This document shows, piece after piece, positions 15,372 to 22,272 of a DNA stretch of 22,315 nt. Source of the DNA: a virus; the IMG/VR virus record IMGVR_UViG_3300037278_000090, positions 1 to 22,315 of that record. One strand, 5' to 3'. The notes under the pieces were generated by a model. That model saw nothing but the letters and a program-made list of their open reading frames with translations. It had not been told where the DNA came from and did not search any database. The number at the start of each line of letters is the position of its first letter. Positions within the stretch are counted from its first letter, which is position 1. Both the position numbers and the translations under genes were made by a program.

Positions 15372-16429
15372 AGCGATCAGTAAAGCTCATCATCGCCCTC
15401 GCCGCTCTCTGGCTTTGCGCAGCCTTTGCCATCGCCCAGGCTCCCATCGGAGTTTGCCTGAACAATGTCGCACAGACCATCTCAAACGGCGTCATTGCTC
15501 CGATTCCCTACGCCACCGTTGCGCTCTGCACGCCAGGCTCGACAGCGGCCAATTGCGTGGCGAACAAAGTCGGCATCTACACCTCGACAGCCCTCAGCAC
15601 GGCAACCCCCACAAACCCATTCACATCTGACGCTGGCGGCAACTACTTCTTCTGCGCCCATGTGGGGCATTACGGGCTTCTGATCAACTCCTCGTATGGC
15701 CAATATTTTGTTCCTGATGTGACCTTGGATGACAACTGGGCAGCCGGCGGGACGATGACCGGACCTCTCACAGATGCCGCCGGATTCATCGGTCCCCTAT
15801 CCGGAAACGCCAGCACGGCATCTGCCTCTGACCATTCTCCTACTCAGTGCGGGTCAGGACTCTACTCTCAGGGCGATACGACGAGTTGGTCTGCAAACTG
15901 CGCTCAGGTTCAATGGGGCCAACTGGGCGGTATACCCTCCCTCGTGACGAGCTTTAACACCCGCACAGGAGGTGTGACGCTGACCGCCGCTGATGTGGAT
16001 GCAGTCGGCAACATCACCAATAGCACGAGCGGCAATGCTGCCACAGCAACAGCGCTAGCCGCAGCCGGAACGACGTTGACGAGTCCTGCTGTTGCCAAGG
16101 GTGTGGACGCTTCGGGTAATGCTATTGCTCAGACCTTCTCTTCTTCCTTTACTACCAATGGATATTCATTGCTACCGGGGGGGTTGATGATTCAGTGGGG
16201 GCATAGTGGCGCAATTGCCGACGGTTCGCCTGGTACGGATGTTTGTTTCAATACACCATTCCCCCATTCGGTATTTTCGGCCGGCGTGTCAGACGATTTT
16301 GCGGTTGGCGCTACGAGTACAACGTCAGTCCCAGCGCTCAGTGCTTCATCATGCGGATCGAATGGCGGAATCCATGTCTGGGGAACGCGCTCAGGTAATG
16401 GGGTTTACTGGTGGGCGTTCGGATATTAA
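15368..16429 (+). CDS. Tail fibre protein with Sec signal peptide and gp53-like C-terminal domain
   Basis: A 353-residue protein with a GTG start (GTGA overlap) and GGAGG 4 nt upstream. Residues 1-24 form a clear signal peptide (MKR, a hydrophobic core, then AFAIAQA with an AxA-type site). Residues 25-120 look like a beta-sandwich with ATVALCTPG, NPFTSDAGGNYFFCA and GHYGLLI. The middle has fibre-type GNASTASA and GNAATATA repeats. The last 90 residues (from NGYSLLPGGLMIQWG to WWAFGY) match the gp53-like fibre C-terminal domain, which forms the receptor-binding tip. Eight cysteines remain after cleavage. Export of a fibre is unexpected; the hydrophobic start could instead be an uncleaved anchor. 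Confidence 0.82.
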   Translation: MKRSVKLIIALAALWLCAAFAIAQAPIGVCLNNVAQTISNGVIAPIPYATVALCTPGSTAANCVANKVGIYTSTALSTATPTNPFTSDAGGNYFFCAHVGHYGLLINSSYGQYFVPDVTLDDNWAAGGTMTGPLTDAAGFIGPLSGNASTASASDHSPTQCGSGLYSQGDTTSWSANCAQVQWGQLGGIPSLVTSFNTRTGGVTLTAADVDAVGNITNSTSGNAATATALAAAGTTLTSPAVAKGVDASGNAIAQTFSSSFTTNGYSLLPGGLMIQWGHSGAIADGSPGTDVCFNTPFPHSVFSAGVSDDFAVGATSTTSVPALSASSCGSNGGIHVWGTRSGNGVYWWAFGY

Positions 16430-16441
16430 GGATGAGGAAAA

Positions 16442-16768
16442 ATGGCAGAGCGCAGAACGGACGTAAGCCAATTCGCCGGGGTGAACGCACTCCAAAAGGA
16501 CATTGAGCGCCTAACCAAAGAGCGCGATGCGCTCTCCAAAGAGCGAGAGAACGCGCAGACAAATCTCCTTGAAGAGCACAGCGTAACACTCAAAGAGATG
16601 ACGACGACCCTGGCTCTGCTCGTTGACCGCACGAAAGACCTCCCCGAGCTTGGTAAAAGGGTTACCAGGCTGGAGTCGTGGAAGGTGTATCTGTCTGGCA
16701 TTGCATCGGCATTCACGCTCATCGGAACCTTGATCGGTGCCGGAATTACGCTGATGTTTCGGAGATGA
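16442..16768 (+). CDS. XhlA-like coiled-coil membrane protein (lysis candidate)
   Basis: A 108-residue protein after a GAGGAA site. Residues 12-55 are a charged coiled coil (LQKDIERLTKERDALSKERE), and residues 82-105 form one hydrophobic membrane helix (YLSGIASAFTLIGTLIGAGI) ending in Arg-Arg. This coiled coil plus C-terminal TM plan is that of haemolysin XhlA-like phage proteins that accompany holins and endolysins. Location just before the endolysin fits. A holin proper cannot be excluded. Confidence 0.68.
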   Translation: MAERRTDVSQFAGVNALQKDIERLTKERDALSKERENAQTNLLEEHSVTLKEMTTTLALLVDRTKDLPELGKRVTRLESWKVYLSGIASAFTLIGTLIGAGITLMFRR

Positions 16769-16821
16769 AATGGATCACGGCCACGATCTTCCGCAACCCG
16801 ATGATTTATGAGGTAACATGA
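16765..16821 (+). CDS. 18-residue micro-ORF bridging the XhlA-like gene and the endolysin
   Basis: The ATG overlaps the preceding TGA (ATGA), and its own TGA overlaps the endolysin ATG (ATGA again). It encodes MKWITATIFRNPMIYEVT. Perfect overlaps at both ends suggest that translation is passed from one gene to the next through this frame. The endolysin also has a GAGGT site inside it. Whether the peptide itself matters is unknown. Confidence 0.45.
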   Translation: MKWITATIFRNPMIYEVT

Positions 16822-17330
16822 ACAGCTTTCCAAAGATCGACGTACTGGCTGCCTGCGCAAAGTATGGCCCGGTATTGAAAGTCCCGACAGGACTCGACGG
16901 TGAACGTATCATGGCCTCCCTGGCTTCTAACGAGAGCAGCACTGGCAACGACTGCGGGCCGCGCCATGAACCCGCATACGATGTAGGCGGTTCGGTATGG
17001 GCTTCGAGTCCTGCGCAGCGTTCTCTCGTGGCGCAATTTAGTCGCAATGGTGCCTCCAGCTTTGGCCCATGGCAGACCATGCTGATCAACTGCCCAGGGT
17101 TTACTCCTGCCGAACTCGAAACCAGTCTTGACGATTGTGCGCGGTCATTCGTCAGTCACTTCAATTCCTACGTGGCGCACTTCGAGCCCAAGAACCTGAC
17201 TGAGATCGGGCAAATCTGGAACTTGGGACACAAGACAGTCAATCCGCCAACTGGCGTTATCAAATACTGCGCTGATCTGCAAAAGGCGTACGATTCTGCC
17301 GTGAAGCAATCCACATCTGGTGTATCCTGA
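16818..17330 (+). CDS. Endolysin, lysozyme/SLT-like
   Basis: A 170-residue protein with the layout of lytic transglycosylase-like phage lysins: a Glu at position 39 in ASNESSTGNDCGPRHEPAYD as candidate catalytic acid, SFGPWQTM at 81-88 (compare SxGxxQI in SLT enzymes), and IGQIWNLGH at 130-138 in the place of the usual NxG motif. It has no signal peptide, so release would depend on a holin. It is flanked by membrane proteins typical of a lysis cassette. Substrate (peptidoglycan glycan strands) is from family knowledge; the match is motif-level, so a related glycosidase is possible. Confidence 0.68.
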   Translation: MNSFPKIDVLAACAKYGPVLKVPTGLDGERIMASLASNESSTGNDCGPRHEPAYDVGGSVWASSPAQRSLVAQFSRNGASSFGPWQTMLINCPGFTPAELETSLDDCARSFVSHFNSYVAHFEPKNLTEIGQIWNLGHKTVNPPTGVIKYCADLQKAYDSAVKQSTSGVS

Positions 17331-17337
17331 TTTCAAT

Positions 17338-17478
17338 ATGATTTGGTTTATCAAAAACCTGTTTTGGAAGCGCCTCTGCTCTCTTTGCGACGGTAAAGGT
17401 TGGATTGAAGTTGATCATCGCGAAGGAATTCAGGAGCATCTAAAATGCTGCGTTTGCAGCGGGAAGGGAACGTTATGA
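17338..17478 (+). CDS. 46-residue microprotein with two CxxCxGKG zinc knuckles
   Basis: Sequence begins MIWFIKNLFWKRL, then CSLCDGKGWIEV, a short charged linker (DHREGIQEHLK), and CCVCSGKGTL. The two CxxCxGKG repeats match half of a DnaJ-type zinc finger and would bind one zinc ion. The first 10 residues are hydrophobic/aromatic and might touch the membrane. The TGA overlaps the ATG of the next gene (ATGA). No good ribosome binding site precedes it, and it starts 7 nt after the endolysin stop, so reinitiation is likely. Function unknown. Confidence 0.72.
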   Translation: MIWFIKNLFWKRLCSLCDGKGWIEVDHREGIQEHLKCCVCSGKGTL

Positions 17479-17720
17479 AGATTCCCGAGCCCTTTTGGGC
17501 TACAGTTCTCGCCGTACTGGGGGTTATTCTTGCACTGGCTTGCCTCTTTGCTCCATCTCCGGCAAACATCGTCCTCGCAGTGCTTGCCATTGCCTCCAAC
17601 CTCGTCAGCGGTGCCCTTGGGGCCTTTGCCGGTCACGCAAGTGCAACCAGTAACTCCACAGGACCCAACGCCACAATCAATAACCCTGGTGCCACCTTTC
17701 CCGGTGACGCAAACAAGTAG
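17475..17720 (+). CDS. Holin candidate with two membrane helices
   Basis: An 81-residue protein. I chose ATG 17475 (ATGA overlap with the microprotein, GGGAAGGGAA upstream) over an in-frame ATG at 17445 that lies inside the microprotein gene and has no site. Two hydrophobic helices (residues 8-26, WATVLAVLGVILALACLF; and 29-52, ANIVLAVLAIASNLVSGALG) are followed by a Gly/Ser/Asn/Pro-rich soluble tail. Size, topology and location suggest a holin, but many small phage membrane proteins look alike. Confidence 0.62.
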   Translation: MKIPEPFWATVLAVLGVILALACLFAPSPANIVLAVLAIASNLVSGALGAFAGHASATSNSTGPNATINNPGATFPGDANK

Positions 17721-17742
17721 CGCCAAGGAGGCGCAAGACACT

Positions 17743-18174
17743 ATGTGCATTTTCAGCACTATCATCAAGGATGTCGAATCCTTCGCCAGCAAGTTCGAGA
17801 AGGAACTTGCGAAGCTCTGGAGCAAAGCCCCCAGTGTGGCCGCTGTCGCTTCGACTGTACTCCAATTCGTTGCTCCGCTGATCGAAACATCATTCACTAT
17901 CGAGTCGGGCGCAGCGGCGGGTGCCGCAGTAACCACTCTGCTGAATACCGTTGAGCAGAAACTCGTAGCTGCCCAAGGGCTCATCACTGCCATCGGTGCC
18001 ACGCCGACGCTTACAGCCGTGATTGCCGGTGTCGAATCCGACCTGACCGATCTGCTTTCTTTGGGTGGCTTTAAGAATTCGACGACTCAAGCCAATATTC
18101 AGTTGGTGCTGAAGGAAATCCAAGCGCTGCTTGGAGCGTTGCCGACTGCTGGAACTCCGGCTGTCAGTGCCTAA
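17743..18174 (+). CDS. Unknown helical phage protein
   Basis: A 143-residue protein. ATG 17743 has AAGGAGG 11 nt upstream; the open frame extends back to 17530 but overlaps the holin candidate there. The N-terminal 30 residues form an amphipathic helix (FSTIIKDVESFASKFEKEL), followed by Ala/Thr-rich helices with hydrophobic faces (AAAGAAVTTLLNTVEQKLVA, LTAVIAGVESDLTDLLSLGG). No strong membrane helix or motif is visible. Its place in the lysis region suggests an accessory role, but I do not recognise the family. Confidence 0.68.
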   Translation: MCIFSTIIKDVESFASKFEKELAKLWSKAPSVAAVASTVLQFVAPLIETSFTIESGAAAGAAVTTLLNTVEQKLVAAQGLITAIGATPTLTAVIAGVESDLTDLLSLGGFKNSTTQANIQLVLKEIQALLGALPTAGTPAVSA

Positions 18175-18177
18175 GCC

Positions 18178-18876
18178 ATGAACATTGCCATCAAGGTCGC
18201 AATCGCCGCAGGGGCCATCACCCTTGCGGCCCTTTGCATTTGGGGGTGCTTTGGGCTCTGCCAACACATCATCGTGGCTGTGGACCGATGGGGAGCCGCC
18301 GCTCCGGACGCTGGCAAGATAGACGCGGTGCTTGACCACGTTAACAGGCCATGCAAAGGGGCATCAGGACCCGACGCCTGCGGGACTCTGGCGCAGATCA
18401 ACAAGACGGCCATCGATGCCGGGGACGCCATCGTGCGCACTCAGTTAATTGAGCGCACCGCCCAGCCGCACATTGTTGCTGCCATGGATGAGTTCGGCCA
18501 GACAGCCAAACATCTGAGCAGCACGGCTGATTCTCTCAAAGGAACCGCCGATGCGCTCACGGGAACGGCTCAGGGTGCTACAGACACGCTGGCTGAAGGG
18601 AAACGTACCATCGCCGCCGCACAGCCGCTCCTCGCGCAACTGACGGCCAACGGAGCATCCCTCCAGGCCACCACGGACACGATCAACGATATTCTCAAGC
18701 GGCAAGCAATCGGCAAGTTGCTCGACAACGCGGCGGGAATCTCCGGTGATTTCAGGACCATCGCAGACAAGGCGACCGCCGATTTCATCCGGCCTGTTCC
18801 GTGGTGGCAGCAGCCTATCAAGAAAAGCGGACAACTCATTGATATTGGAGCCGCTATCGCGCGGCACACCCCTTAG
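18178..18876 (+). CDS. Membrane-anchored coiled-coil protein of the lysis region
   Basis: A 232-residue protein starting 3 nt after the previous stop. Residues 5-32 are a hydrophobic N-terminal anchor containing CIWGCFGLC, followed by a long helical periplasmic-type domain with Thr/Ala-rich heptads (TADSLKGTADALTGTAQGAT). The plan (N-terminal TM plus coiled coil) is compatible with an i-spanin, although it is longer than most and I could not find a lipobox partner nested or downstream. Other readings include a generic phage membrane protein. It is the last gene before a terminator. Confidence 0.68.
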   Translation: MNIAIKVAIAAGAITLAALCIWGCFGLCQHIIVAVDRWGAAAPDAGKIDAVLDHVNRPCKGASGPDACGTLAQINKTAIDAGDAIVRTQLIERTAQPHIVAAMDEFGQTAKHLSSTADSLKGTADALTGTAQGATDTLAEGKRTIAAAQPLLAQLTANGASLQATTDTINDILKRQAIGKLLDNAAGISGDFRTIADKATADFIRPVPWWQQPIKKSGQLIDIGAAIARHTP

Positions 18877-18922
18877 GAGTCAAATTCAATAATAGGAGGA
18901 TCGGAGTAGCCAGAGCATAAAG

Positions 18923-18954
18923 AGGTCAGTCTTTCGGGGCTGGCCTTTTTATTT
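18923..18954 (+). terminator. Rho-independent terminator after the lysis region
   Basis: AGGTCAG (18923-18929) pairs with CTGGCCT (18940-18946), one G:T included, with a 10-nt loop, and is followed by TTTTTATTT. It separates the late operon from the helicase gene. The preceding 18877-18922 contains a GGAGG string without a following start codon. Confidence 0.85.
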
Positions 18955-18987
18955 GATAAATATCCCAAAGTGAAGCAAAATCTGATT

Positions 18988-18993
18988 TATAAT
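18988..18993 (+). promoter_or_regulatory. -10 box (TATAAT) of the helicase gene
   Basis: A consensus TATAAT ends 8 nt before the helicase ATG (19002). Transcription starting about 7 nt downstream would begin almost at the start codon, so the mRNA would be leaderless. No good -35 box lies 16-18 nt upstream. No Shine-Dalgarno sequence precedes the ATG. Confidence 0.6.
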
Positions 18994-19001
18994 GTGCTGA
19001 T

Positions 19002-22000
19002 ATGGACTTATCAACCAGACTATTGCTGCTCAACCGCAGGACTCGGATTCAGCGTCCTGTCGAGAACCTGAACGCTTATCAAGAGGTCTACACCTCACTT
19101 TCCAGTCTTCAGGATGAAGCGGTGATGTGTCCGCGATCGATGAAAGAGCCGATGCGGGAGGCCATGGAGCGGGTGCGCGCCGAGGTTGGCGACTTGGATG
19201 AGTTCTTGGCCCGCGAACTGGAGTACCCCTCCGTCAAGGAGATGCAGAGCTACTTCATGGGCCTCCAGGTTGACGCCATTGCTCTGGCTATCTGGCAGAT
19301 CAGACGCAGGAAGGCGCTCGTCGAAGGAACCCAAACTGGTATTGGCAAAGGTAGAGAGGCTGCTGCTATCTGTAGATGGTCTATTTTGCATGGCTTAATC
19401 CCAATATTTTGCACCTATCAAGACACTTTATTCACCGCTTTCCAGATTGATCTTGACGACATCGGCTTTGGACCCAACGTCTGGCCGTTGCTCTTCAATG
19501 CTGGGGCGTCGATAACCGAGCAGGTAACAGGACGCAAGATATTCGCCAACAAGAGCAGTATGAAGGGGGTCCTGACCCGCATATCCGAAACTGGCGAACT
19601 GCCCCGCGCGCGCAATGCCGTCTACCTGACCTATTCGCAGATCAACACGATCAACATCCAGCAGGAAGCCCTGAGACGGTTGGCGCCGAAAGCCGTCTTT
19701 ATCCTTGACGAGTCCCACAATGCCGGCGGAGACGAGTCGAACACGGGCACATTCTTCCAGGAGGTTCTGCCCGCAGCGCACGGCGTGATGTTCCTGTCGG
19801 CAACGTGGGCGAAGCGGCCGGACAACATGACGCTCTACGCGACCAAGACAGACATCTCGATTGCCATTCCCGACAACCAGCGCGTCTCTGACGCCATCCG
19901 CGCCGGCGGTCCACCCCTACAGACCGTCGTGAGCCATCAACTCGCCCAGACCGGCCAGCTTGTGCGGCGGGAGCGGTCCTTTGAGGGCATAAGCATCTTG
20001 AATTTCATTGACGACCGGAATCATCTTTATCAAGAGCAGGTGTGCGACGATGTGACAGAAGTCCTGCGCGCCATATTCAAGGCGGATCAGGACTATCATC
20101 AGAACGATTTCGAGACGTTGCGCCTCCAGTACAAGAAGCGGCACATCAAAATCTACCACCACAAGTTCAGCGCCATCGTTCACAATATCGTGAAGCAGTT
20201 CCTCCTGGCCTTGAAGTCGGACGCGGCGGCAGATTGCGCCATCGAAGCGCTCGGACGCGGGGAAAAACCGATTGTGGCCCTTGAGAGCACCATGGGGGCG
20301 TTCCTCGACAGCTATGTGAGCGCGGCGAATATGAGCGAGGGAGAAGTGCTTGATAAGCTCTCATGGTCCACTATCCTCAGACGCGCGCTCGACAGGACCC
20401 TCCACTACACCATCAAGACCTCAATGGGCAATGACCGCCAAGAGTTCCCGCGCCATCTGCTCTACGTCGAAACAGAAGCGAAGTACCGGGAGGCTGAGAG
20501 GCTGCTGGACGCCCTTGCGGTGACGTTGCCCGTATCGCCTATCGACTGGATCAGGACTCGAATCACGCAAGCCGGCTACACCGTGGCAGAGATTACCGGC
20601 CGTTCCTACCGAATCAACTACGCGGGTCCCGTTCCGGTCCTGTCTTCGGTCCCGGCCAGCGAGCGCAAGGACCGCGTACAGACTGGCAGTCTGTTTAATA
20701 ACGGCGGCGTCGATTGTCTCATCCTCAACCAGGCCGGTTCTACGGGAATCAGCCTTCACGCCTCCGAGAAGTTCAAAGACCAGCATCAGCGGCACATGAT
20801 CGTTGCCCAGCCGGCCGGCGACGTGAACGTGTTCATGCAGATCCTCGGACGTTCGAACAGGACCGGCCAGATGGTCCTGCCAAGGTACACGATGCTCTCC
20901 CTGGCCATCCCCGCAGAGATTCGCCCGGCCATCAGCCTCGCCAAGAAACTGAAGAGCCTGAACGCCAACACGTCGAGCAACACGCGGTCGGCAATGTCGA
21001 TTGAGGCGCCAGACATGATGAACAAGTACGGCGACAAGATCGTGGCGGAATGGCTGCACGAGAATGAGCAGATTGCCCGTCTCATGGGCCTCACGATGGA
21101 CAAGTCGGAAGAGGAAGGGGGTACTCCAGAGGAGGACCTGGCGCGCACGGCAACAGGACGCTCGGCATTGCTTCCCGTCAAAGAGCAGCGCGAGTTCATG
21201 GAGACGATCACCGAAAGCTACACGGACTACATCGCCTACCTCGACGAAACCGGGCAGAACGACCTTGAACCCAAGACCTACGACTTCGATGCAGAGCAGA
21301 AGACCTCACACGTCATTTACGTTGGCTCGGACCCTTCATCGCCATTCGGGGAAGATGCCATCTTCGGAACCTACTCAATCAAGCGTCAAGGCAAGTCCTA
21401 CACCCCGGAAGAGGTCGAGGAACTCATTGCACAGACTTATGGTCCTGACCTCATGAAGTACGAGCCATGGCAGCGGGACACGTACCACGCGCGGGCCTTG
21501 AGCGCACACCTTGAGGGCTTGTTCAAGCCATACATTGAGGGCGTGGAAGCCCCACACATCTTTGATCGAGCGCAGAAAATCAGGGAATGGTCACGGTCGA
21601 TATTGAACGACTTCCGAATGGGAACAGGACTCAGAATCGAAATCAACGGAGACACCTACAACGGCATCATCTACGACATTCGCGGTCGCAAGAAGGTAAG
21701 CGGAAACCCCTACGCACCCAGTTCGCTGAAGTTCTACATTGCCGTCAACGGACCCTTGCGCGAGGTGCGCGTCCCTGGCTCTCAGATCAAGAAGATCACG
21801 CTGTCGAACCTTGGACGCAATGCGGATATTGCTGAACTGTTTCAGGACTATCTAAGCGACACTCGGCAGCGCGCCAAGATCATCACCGGGAATCTGCTGG
21901 GAGCTTATGGGCAGTTGAAGCCGGGCAGCAAGGGAAGAATTATCACGTTCACAAAGCATGAGGGCGGCACAGAGCAGGGAATCTTGATGCCAGCACGGTT

Positions 22001-22037
22001 CGATTGGGAGAAGGACATTCAACCACAGAAACTATGA
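19002..22037 (+). CDS. Strawberry-notch-like (SBNO) DExH helicase / NTPase
   Basis: A 1011-residue protein. ATG 19002 is the only upstream start possible because TAA lies four codons before it. Motifs in order: Walker-A-like GTQTGIGKGREAAA (about 109-121), DESHNAGG (236-243) as DExH Walker B, LSATWA (265-270) as motif III, and a second RecA-like domain with NQAGSTGISLHA (about 575-586) and ILGRSNRTGQ (about 613-622). These match the SBNO / P-loop 'pore-1' and Helicase_C_4 families, present in many large phages. The region beyond residue 660 is unrecognised. No methyltransferase domain is fused. It probably acts on phage DNA or RNA during the lytic cycle; the exact role is not known. It has its own promoter and no close neighbour. 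Confidence 0.88.
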   Translation: MDLSTRLLLLNRRTRIQRPVENLNAYQEVYTSLSSLQDEAVMCPRSMKEPMREAMERVRAEVGDLDEFLARELEYPSVKEMQSYFMGLQVDAIALAIWQIRRRKALVEGTQTGIGKGREAAAICRWSILHGLIPIFCTYQDTLFTAFQIDLDDIGFGPNVWPLLFNAGASITEQVTGRKIFANKSSMKGVLTRISETGELPRARNAVYLTYSQINTINIQQEALRRLAPKAVFILDESHNAGGDESNTGTFFQEVLPAAHGVMFLSATWAKRPDNMTLYATKTDISIAIPDNQRVSDAIRAGGPPLQTVVSHQLAQTGQLVRRERSFEGISILNFIDDRNHLYQEQVCDDVTEVLRAIFKADQDYHQNDFETLRLQYKKRHIKIYHHKFSAIVHNIVKQFLLALKSDAAADCAIEALGRGEKPIVALESTMGAFLDSYVSAANMSEGEVLDKLSWSTILRRALDRTLHYTIKTSMGNDRQEFPRHLLYVETEAKYREAERLLDALAVTLPVSPIDWIRTRITQAGYTVAEITGRSYRINYAGPVPVLSSVPASERKDRVQTGSLFNNGGVDCLILNQAGSTGISLHASEKFKDQHQRHMIVAQPAGDVNVFMQILGRSNRTGQMVLPRYTMLSLAIPAEIRPAISLAKKLKSLNANTSSNTRSAMSIEAPDMMNKYGDKIVAEWLHENEQIARLMGLTMDKSEEEGGTPEEDLARTATGRSALLPVKEQREFMETITESYTDYIAYLDETGQNDLEPKTYDFDAEQKTSHVIYVGSDPSSPFGEDAIFGTYSIKRQGKSYTPEEVEELIAQTYGPDLMKYEPWQRDTYHARALSAHLEGLFKPYIEGVEAPHIFDRAQKIREWSRSILNDFRMGTGLRIEINGDTYNGIIYDIRGRKKVSGNPYAPSSLKFYIAVNGPLREVRVPGSQIKKITLSNLGRNADIAELFQDYLSDTRQRAKIITGNLLGAYGQLKPGSKGRIITFTKHEGGTEQGILMPARFDWEKDIQPQKL

Positions 22038-22043
22038 TGTAAA

Positions 22044-22093
22044 TGCATACTCACCGCGATACTTTATCGCCGCTGCGCAATATGCACGGTGAG
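22044..22093. other. Structured intergenic segment after the helicase
   Basis: GCGATA-CTT-TATCGC (22056-22070) is a perfect small hairpin. Around it lie two crossing pairs: TGCATA (22044-22049) with TATGCA (22081-22086), and CTCACC (22050-22055) with GGTGAG (22088-22093). The two cannot form together easily, so they are alternatives. No T-run follows directly. Possible roles are an mRNA 3' end or a small RNA. Confidence 0.4.
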
Positions 22094-22156
22094 CATCTTC
22101 CTTGCTTTTTCAAAGAAGTATTCTGAATTTGGGGATGTCATCTTGTGGCCCTCCAT
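22064..22156 (-). CDS. Possible 30-residue minus-strand small protein
   Basis: ATG at 22156-22154 encodes MEGHKMTSPNSEYFFEKARK and then MLTVHIAQRR. The frame is open upstream to a TTG at 22210. A perfect TATAAT lies at 22204-22199 on the same strand. The ribosome binding site is weak (AAGG). The region also folds into several hairpins (GGCC-N6-GGCC and GGGAG-N7-CTCCC), so a non-coding RNA is an equal alternative. Confidence 0.25.
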   Translation of the reverse strand: MEGHKMTSPNSEYFFEKARKMLTVHIAQRR

Positions 22157-22209
22157 GGCCTTGAGATTCAAAGGGAGTTTGCCGCTCCCGATGTCCCCAT
22201 TATAGAACA

Positions 22210-22242
22210 ACCCCGCAGAAACTCGATTGAGTCCTGCGGGGT
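22210..22242. terminator. Bidirectional terminator between convergent genes
   Basis: ACCCCGCAG (22210-22218) and CTGCGGGGT (22234-22242) form a 9-bp perfect stem, with a nearly complete inner stem ACTC-GATT-GAGT. GTTTGGTT follows on the + strand and TGTTCTATAAT on the minus strand. It lies between the helicase and a minus-strand gene end, as expected for a shared terminator. The 3' part contains a GAGTCCTG copy of the iterated motif. Confidence 0.7.
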
Positions 22243-22272
22243 GTTTGGTTAGAAGTTCATTTCGGCGGGTTC

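Larger units (their letters stand above)
2024..22236. repeat. Iterated octamer CAGGACTC and variants
   Basis: Exact CAGGACTC or its complement begins at 2024, 2066, 3679, 4048, 4667, 6120, 7027, 7149, 8013, 9056, 9508, 10378, 13958, 14380, 15303, 15855, 16081, 16888, 17006, 19037, 20552, 21625 and 22229 (23 copies). CAGGACCC begins at 784, 1181, 1373, 2838, 3015, 4253, 10025, 10681, 17659, 18365 and 20393. CGGGACTC begins at 575, 1755, 3802, 4074, 5824, 8112, 9026, 9752, 10280 and 18381. An equal-base random sequence would give under one copy of any given octamer on both strands. Copies occur in all codon phases and both orientations. Counted by eye; a few may be missed. Confidence 0.9.

Noticed and set aside
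18953-18993. TTGATA as -35 box for the helicase TATAAT
   Set aside because: The spacer would be 29 nt, far outside the usual 16-18 nt range.
20421-21059. A 212-codon open frame on the minus strand
   Set aside because: It is antisense to the helicase C-terminal RecA domain with its conserved motifs and shows no recognisable protein features.
22044-22093. H-type pseudoknot after the helicase
   Set aside because: The two 6-bp stems cross, but the connecting loops would be 0 and 1 nt, too short to form both at once; they are better seen as alternatives.
575-22236. Codon preference as the cause of the CAGGACTC repeats
   Set aside because: Copies occur in all three codon phases, in both orientations and in a non-coding terminator, giving different amino-acid pairs.
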